Assembly (NCBI GenBank): GCA_024803745.1 | Contig: JANJXV010000013.1 | Coordinates: 31,786,001 to 31,850,000 of the forward strand | Reading direction: 5' to 3' | DNA length: 64,000 nt | Origin: Megascapheus bottae | Taxonomy: Eukaryota; Chordata; Mammalia; Rodentia; Geomyidae | In this document: positions 58,637 through 64,000 of the stretch, piece by piece | Layout: each line of letters opens with the position of its first letter | How positions within the stretch are numbered: the first letter of the stretch is position 1 | Program-made: the position numbers and the translations under genes | Notes under the pieces: model-generated | The model's input: only the letters and a program-made list of their open reading frames with translations | What the model was told of the DNA's origin: nothing | Databases searched by the model: none

Positions 58637-60339
58637 GTATGAGATATTTAATCACCAATGAGTTTGAACTCCTAATCTTACAAAAATGGGCTGGTGGGCA
58701 GGCCTTTTCAGGTCATTTTTAATATACTATATTCTGCGTTCTGAATAATTTTACCCTGAGGAATTAATTTATCAAAGGCATAAGGTTAAAAAACAAAACA
58801 AAACAAAGGTGTAAGACTTGAAAACAATGAAAGTTAGTGTAAAACGCAGAATGCAGGATTTAAGAAAAATGAGTCACAGTCTGCAAAGTATGGTTACTGT
58901 GACAGTGAGACACTAATGAATGGGATTAGATTTGAGATTTGGTACAAAATGATAGCAAGGTTATTTCTTTTGTTAGCACTCCTGTTAATATGTACGTGAA
59001 GAGGTATTTTGGGAAACTGCTAAATGACAAGTAGGTTCTAGAATGAAATCAAGTATTAATACATGCATTTCAATAAACATTTTGAGGCTAAAAATGACTG
59101 ATACAATTACTATACTAATCGTAAGTCCAGATACTTTATAACAGCCTTGTGACTCATTGCATTCATAGTTGCAAATAACAGAAGTGAATGAATTTTAACT
59201 ATTTAAGAGTTACATAACAAGATATGACCAAATTAATCAAAGAAGTTTTTGCTAGCGCAGTATGACAGTACGTGGTTGTTATATCAGTACCAATAAAGAA
59301 AACATCAGCTATAGAACAAACATTACACAAAAGAGAATGTATTCCCAGGTACTGAAGAATTTCCATAGTGTTTCACATCAATCCAGCACTTCAAGAAATA
59401 AATCAACCTTAACCTTTTGATATATGTCTCTGTAGGAAAAAGCTGATCCTAGGTTTATTTTTTCCTCTGAATAACAAGAAAAAAAAATGGACAATGCAAA
59501 AAACTGTTTAATTCAAAGCAATATTTGCAGTTGCAGATAAACAGCAAAGAGCTCTTTTATATACTTGGAAAATAAGAGGAAAATAAAATATATTTAAGAC
59601 TAAAAGTAATGACTTGGGCTATGCGTAATGATCAGATTTTGTTACCATATGGGAAGTATCTGGAAGATATGATTTATTGCCACTTTTTGAAAAAGTAGCA
59701 TAGAGGTCCTATTTTAAATTGAAATTTCCTTCAACTAAAGCAATTTGAGAGAAAAATCTAAATTTATGAAGGTATTCAATCAGAATATACTTTGGAAAGG
59801 CTGCTTTCTACAATCTTTTCTTTCATTGTGCTTTGAGATAAAACGACTGACACAGGGTGTAAATTTTTTAAAAAGGAAAGGTTAAAGACAGAGATTACTG
59901 ACTGTAAGTTTCCAGATGGATAATGAGGAAATCTTGACTTTTCAAGATTCAGTTCCGCAAATAAAGCTTGCCGTCAGCACCCGAGTGAGTGTATTATTTT
60001 CCAGACAGAAAATAGGTGCCCATATTACTCAAAAAATATTTGAAAGTAAAATTTCAGGTCATAAAAATTTGTTTCCCCAAAATTCAACAGGTTGACATTG
60101 GCAAAATATCAAAATTTGTTAAAAAATGAAAAAAGTTAGTTTTTTCCAAATAGTAATATATCAATATCAAAAAAGAAGCCCATCTAACAAAAATATGAAA
60201 CATAATACTTAGGCATATTGTTAGTAACAAATTACAGAAAATGTATAAAGAAAACTAAAACTTGAGAAATATAAGCTTGAGAAATATAAAGCTAAAATTT
60301 AGAGAGATAAACTGTTAGTGGGAAATGAGAAGATATAAC
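58637..60339. other. KIF18A intron, nothing recognised
   Basis: 1.7 kb of AT-rich intron with no repeat or exon that I can name. Confidence 0.45.
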
Positions 60340-60575
60340 TCTCATTTTTTTTTCTGTTTTCAGTGTTGGTAGCGGGGTGTGAATTAGACTGATACTATCC
60401 TTTATGTTTTTCACTCAAGGTTAGCACTCTACCACTTAGGCTACAACTCCACTTTCGGCTTTTTGGTAGTTAACTGAAAATAAGTCTAAGGAACTTTTAT
60501 GCCCAGGGGCTGGCTTTGAAAAGCATGTCTCAAATCTCAGCCTCGGAATAGTTAGGATTATCTCCATCTCCTGGC
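60340..60575 (-). mobile_element. Diverged 7SL/B1-like + Geo SINE, antisense
   Basis: CACTCAAGGTTAGCACTCTACC, TTTTGGTAGTTAACTG, GGGGCTGGCTTTGAAAAG and CAGCCTCGGAATAGTTAGG. Confidence 0.75.
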
Positions 60576-60737
60576 AACCTGTCACTTTTTAAATACATGT
60601 TGTGTTAAAATAACATATACTAGCCCTATATAGATAAATAGGCTGAGAGAATACAAGTTCAATAAAAAGAACTGTGTTACTGTGTAGTAAAAATATAAAA
60701 CAAAGATATAATAAGGATAAACTGTATATGAATATGC

Positions 60738-60792
60738 ACACACATACATACACACAAACACACACACACACACAACACTTACACATACACAG
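60738..60792. repeat. (CA)n-rich microsatellite
   Basis: Runs of CACA broken by CATA, CAAA and CAACACTT. Imperfect, so probably old. Confidence 0.85.
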
Positions 60793-60850
60793 AATAACAG
60801 GCTTCTTAGAAAATGTGAGTTTAGGGGTCTATCACATTATATAAAAATAG

Positions 60851-61099
60851 GAGCTGGGCACTGGCCTGGGTGGTTCATGCTTGTAATCCTAGCTACTTAG
60901 GAGGCTGAGTTCTGAGGATCACAGTTTGAAGCCAGCTCAGGTAGGAAAGGCCATTGGGACACTCATCTCTAATTAACCACCTTAAAACTGGTAGTGGAGC
61001 TGTGGCTCAAAGTAGTAGAACTTTGACCAAAAATGCTCAAGGATAGCACCTAGGCCTCGAACTGAAGCCCCAAAATTGATTACAAAAAAAAAAAAAAAA
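60851..61099 (+). mobile_element. 7SL/B1-like + Geo SINE in KIF18A intron
   Basis: GAGCTGGGCACTGGCCTGG to GGCCTCGAACTGAAGCCCC and A17. Confidence 0.85.
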
Positions 61100-61654
61100 G
61101 TAAAGGGAAGAAACTTTAAAAGAAATTATGTATAGAAAGGCCTTTTGAGGAATGTTTCCAAACTTTTTGAGAAAAGTTTTAAAATTTCAACACAAAATAG
61201 GACCCCTCAAAGTTAAGAGTAAATGATGGCTTAAGTGGTAGCCATGGGATCTATTTATAGTAACCCCCCACCCCCAATTAAAAATAAAGTAAATAATGAA
61301 ATTTCAAGGATGTAACTGTACATAGAAGTATCCCATGGTGATCTCATTTACTCCTGTGGCTTTAAATACCATGAAAATGTTAACATCTCTCAAATTTGTA
61401 TTTTGGCATAGACTTCACTCCTGAACTTCAAATTCTTAACTGCCTACATGATGTCTCCACTTGGATTCATTGTAGACACATTTAACATGACCCAAACTGA
61501 ACTACTGATTTCTTACCCTCCGATCTATAAGCCTATTCCACTTAAACTCTCTATTATCTTGTTTAAAGTGACTCCATTTTTTGAGATGTCTAGTTCGAAA
61601 ATCCCAAGTCTATTTTGCCAAGAAATTCTGCTAGCTTTGTTTTCAAAATATATT

Positions 61655-61925
61655 GTAGGCAGGTATTGATAGCTATGCCTACAATCCTAACTACTCAGGA
61701 AGCTGAGAGCTGAGATTTGAGAGCTGAAGTTCAGCACTGGCCCAGGAAGAGAAACACACAATACTCTTACCTCTAATCAATGAAAAAATGCCTGAAAGTG
61801 GAGCTCACATGGTAAAAAAAAACTTTGAACTCAAAAGGGATAGCTCCCAGCCTCTCCTCCCTTCAACCCCCCTGCTGCTCAAGCCCTAATACTGGCATGT
61901 GCAAGTACACACACACACACACAAG
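61655..61925 (+). mobile_element. Diverged 7SL/B1-like + Geo SINE
   Basis: GCTATGCCTACAATCCTAAC, CTCAGGAAGCTGAGAGCTG and CTGAAAGTGGAGCTCACATGG, ending in a (CA)n tract at about 61910. Confidence 0.7.
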
Positions 61926-62115
61926 CACTTTCTCTCGCTATGACCACTTGTCACTAACTCTATTGCCAGAAGGAAACCTTGTCTGAGTCACCTTACCTTT
62001 AACTTGGGTTATTGCAATAGTTTCCTTTTTTACTTTTACAATATAATCTCACCCCAGAAGCCAAAGAGTCTTGCAAAATTTTCTTCAGATCATATAATTC
62101 AGAGTACAAGACTGA

Positions 62116-62304
62116 AATCTTGGTAGGCAATAGATGAAGGAAATAAAAAAGAAAGCTAATCCAGGGTCATTGAAAAATCCTATAATGGGAGACTACATTC
62201 CTTCTCAATTTACTCTTCAACCTTTTTTTCTCTGGATATTTTTGTACATGTGTATAGTTTTTTTGCCAATTAGATTTTTAAATAAAACAATTTTTATTAA
62301 AAAA
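62116..62304 (+). pseudogene. Short retrocopied RNA 3' end, parent unknown
   Basis: 189 bp between perfect 15-bp direct repeats AGAGTACAAGACTGA (62101-62115 and 62305-62319). It ends TTAAATAAAACAATTTTTATT and A6, i.e. a polyadenylation signal and a tail. It resembles no SINE or L1 3' end in this window, so I read it as a 5'-truncated processed copy of some cellular transcript inserted by L1 machinery. A 61-codon frame covers most of it but runs through the tail, and I do not recognise the peptide. The parent gene would need a genome search. Confidence 0.65.
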
Positions 62305-62775
62305 AGAGTACAAGACTGATTAATTCTTCAGCAATTTACAAGGCTCTGTGTTATATCTTGCTACTTTCCTTCTCTTCTTGCCATTCTTTTAATGTGCCAA
62401 ATATAAGCATTACATATCTTGCACTGTTTATTTTCCCTGCCATAAAGGCTAGATATCCACATGGCTAAATTTAAATTTCAAGTTTTATCAGTAAGATCTA
62501 CTTTCATCATGCCATTTCAAATCACCAATGCTACTCCTATCCCTTAGTCCTAAACTACTTTATGTCTTTGCACATAAGGTATGCCATATTCTAAGATTCT
62601 GTTTAATTTATACTTAAATTTTAAAAAATGTGTTCAATTTACTTTTTCTTTTCTTCTTATTTTTACTAAAAAAAGAAGCTCCATGAAGGTTTGAGAGTTA
62701 AGTTTTGTTAGCCTCAAGTAAATAGCTGGCAAATGGTAGAAGTTCAATATTGTTGAGTGAATAAATATTCTTATA

Positions 62776-63325
62776 CTTATGATTTTGTAAATTATTTTCC
62801 AAAAAAAACTATATTAGAAAAACCAACTTATACAAATATAAGTCAGAAACCTTTTAGTAAATAAACATGAAAAGCATAGTAATAATTATTAAACTGGCAA
62901 AAAAAAGTCAAGAGTTAGCAAGGACAGGTATCATAGCCAACTGCTGTAAAGCAACTGTTTGGTTTTCAATATGAACAAATGGTAGCAGCAAATCACTTGT
63001 GTGATAATGGAGAAATATGAACACTGATTGGATAATTGACAACCTTAGTAGTAAAGAGGGCATTACACTTTCTTTTAAAGACATATGATGTCTCTAAATG
63101 TTAAGAAATATAGGTGTGAAATTTACTTTGAAATAATCTGGTGAAGATTCCAGAGTAGAAGAAGATGGAGTTCTCAAGACTAGACATGAAACAGCAGTTT
63201 TTAAAGTTAGGTAATTGGTATGTGGGCTTATAATGGAGTTTCTTACTGAACTCTATTCATATAAGTAATTCATTAACAAAATGTCAAAACTGAAATTATT
63301 CTAATATTAAATGGCAGTGGATAGT
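62776..63325. other. KIF18A intron, nothing recognised
   Basis: No exon or named repeat seen. Confidence 0.4.
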
Positions 63326-63600
63326 CAGGTACAGTGGCTCATGTCTGTAATCCTAGCTACTCAGGAGCCTGAGATTTGAGGATCAAGGTTCAAAGCCAGC
63401 CCAGGCACAAAAGGACCTGAGACTCTTATCTCCAATTAACCTTTAGAAAACAGGAAGGGTAAGGTGGTAGCTTTGTGCTGAAGAGCTCAGGGACAATGCC
63501 CAGGCCAAGGGGTAGGGTGCTAGCCTTGAGCTGAAGAGCTCAGGGACAGCACCAAGGCTAAGTTCAAGCCCCATGGCCCACCCCCCCCCAAAAATATAAA
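63326..63600 (+). mobile_element. 7SL/B1-like SINE with doubled Geo part
   Basis: GTACAGTGGCTCATGTCTG to AAGCCCCATGGCCCACC and C8A5. The Geo half is doubled at CCCAGGCCAAGGGGTAGGG as in 52840-53155. Followed by an (AAAT)n tail at about 63608-63628. Confidence 0.9.
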
Positions 63601-63628
63601 CAAGTAAGTAAATAAATAAATAAAATAA

Positions 63629-64000
63629 CAATCAGTGGATATAAAGAGAGAAAGGAACTCTCCCTATCCTGCTGATGGGCACTGAGATAATCATATAAGG
63701 GATATGCTGCATAGTGAAATACATCCTGAGTAAGAAAATTCAACTTGCAGCAAAATATATAGGCTTGTTAACTGAGATATTATTATAGTAATAATTTATC
63801 AAACAACCATAATTCCTAATAATGGAGTACAGGCTAGATTGATAGTGGTGGTTAATCTAATCAAGCCTTTTTAAATCACAGCATGGCTTGTGTGCAAGTT
63901 AGAGAAAAACACTGCACTTGATACAAAAGTTCTTAAGGAACTTGAAAAAAAATCAGTAGCAAAACCACTTAATATAGACAACTTAGATAGTTTCAATTTT
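63629..64000. other. KIF18A intron to window end
   Basis: No exon recognised; the upstream KIF18A exons must lie further on. Confidence 0.5.

Larger units (their letters stand above)
61380..62775 (+). mobile_element. L2-like LINE relic with two insertions
   Basis: CATTTAACATGACCCAAACTG, ACTTGGGTTATTGCAATAG and the 3' terminus AAGCTCCATGAAGG ... CTGGCAAATGGTAG ... GTTGAGTGAATAAAT fit L2 order. Interrupted by a SINE (61655-61925) and a short retrocopy (62116-62304). Confidence 0.6.
42650..64000 (-). other. KIF18A: KIF18A gene, 3' part (partial; 5' part beyond window)
   Basis: Span of the visible KIF18A locus: four coding exons, their introns and an inferred 3' UTR. Introns visible here are 42905-45088 (2.2 kb), 45199-52257 (7.1 kb), 52366-53187 (0.8 kb) and at least 10.4 kb upstream of 53596. 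KIF18A is a kinesin-8 plus-end-directed motor that accumulates at kinetochore-microtubule plus ends and dampens chromosome oscillation in mitosis (established knowledge). Only the C-terminal tail is encoded here, 234 complete codons plus stop. I looked for the preceding exon, which in human carries the PP1-binding KVVVW motif, and did not find it before 64000. Intact splice sites and continuous frame argue for the functional gene rather than a processed copy. Confidence 0.93.

Noticed and set aside
59940..60000. Possible KIF18A exon near GCTTGCCGTCAGCACCCGAG
   Set aside because: No acceptor/donor pair with an open frame on the minus strand and no match to the KIF18A protein; only the CpGs drew attention.

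Overview
This window is mammalian nuclear DNA, most likely from a geomyoid rodent (kangaroo rat, pocket mouse or pocket gopher). It is AT-rich, has no bacterial-style gene packing and is full of retroelements. The taxonomic clue is a very abundant dimeric SINE with an ID/tRNA-like left half (split Pol III promoter, B box GGTTCGATTCC) and a right half that matches what I know as the IDL-Geo SINE, reported as restricted to Geomyoidea. A second dimeric SINE joins a 7SL/B1-like left half to the same right half.

The only gene I can support is the 3' end of KIF18A (kinesin-8) on the minus strand. Its last four coding exons lie at 53188-53596, 52258-52365, 45089-45198 and 42825-42904. Each has a consensus splice site, the reading frame runs through all three junctions, and the protein matches the KIF18A tail, ending VRKFGRNISKGNLR-stop. 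The motor domain, neck and coiled coil lie beyond position 64000. Upstream of 53596 at least 10.4 kb is intron.

Positions 1 to about 42650 lie downstream of KIF18A. I find no gene there. In human, the interval on this side of KIF18A is a long gene-poor stretch towards BDNF; by synteny I infer the same here. It contains old and young L1 3' ends (several with exact target-site duplications), SINEs of both families, ancient elements (MIR/L2, MER20, MaLR/ERV-type LTRs), two perfect tandem duplications and microsatellites. An older plus-strand L1 at 9125-11325 was hit by two SINEs and by a second, inverted L1.

The KIF18A introns (42905-64000) carry more SINEs of both orientations, a Tigger-like DNA transposon, MIR and L2 relics, an LTR-like sequence with a TATA box antisense to KIF18A, and a short retrocopied RNA end at 62116-62304 with a 15-bp target-site duplication.

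Most reading frames longer than 60 codons are chance or lie in repeats, and I do not annotate them. I found no rRNA, tRNA gene, CRISPR array, operon, phage or previously undescribed gene system. The points worth following up are transposon biology and the divergence of the KIF18A tail.
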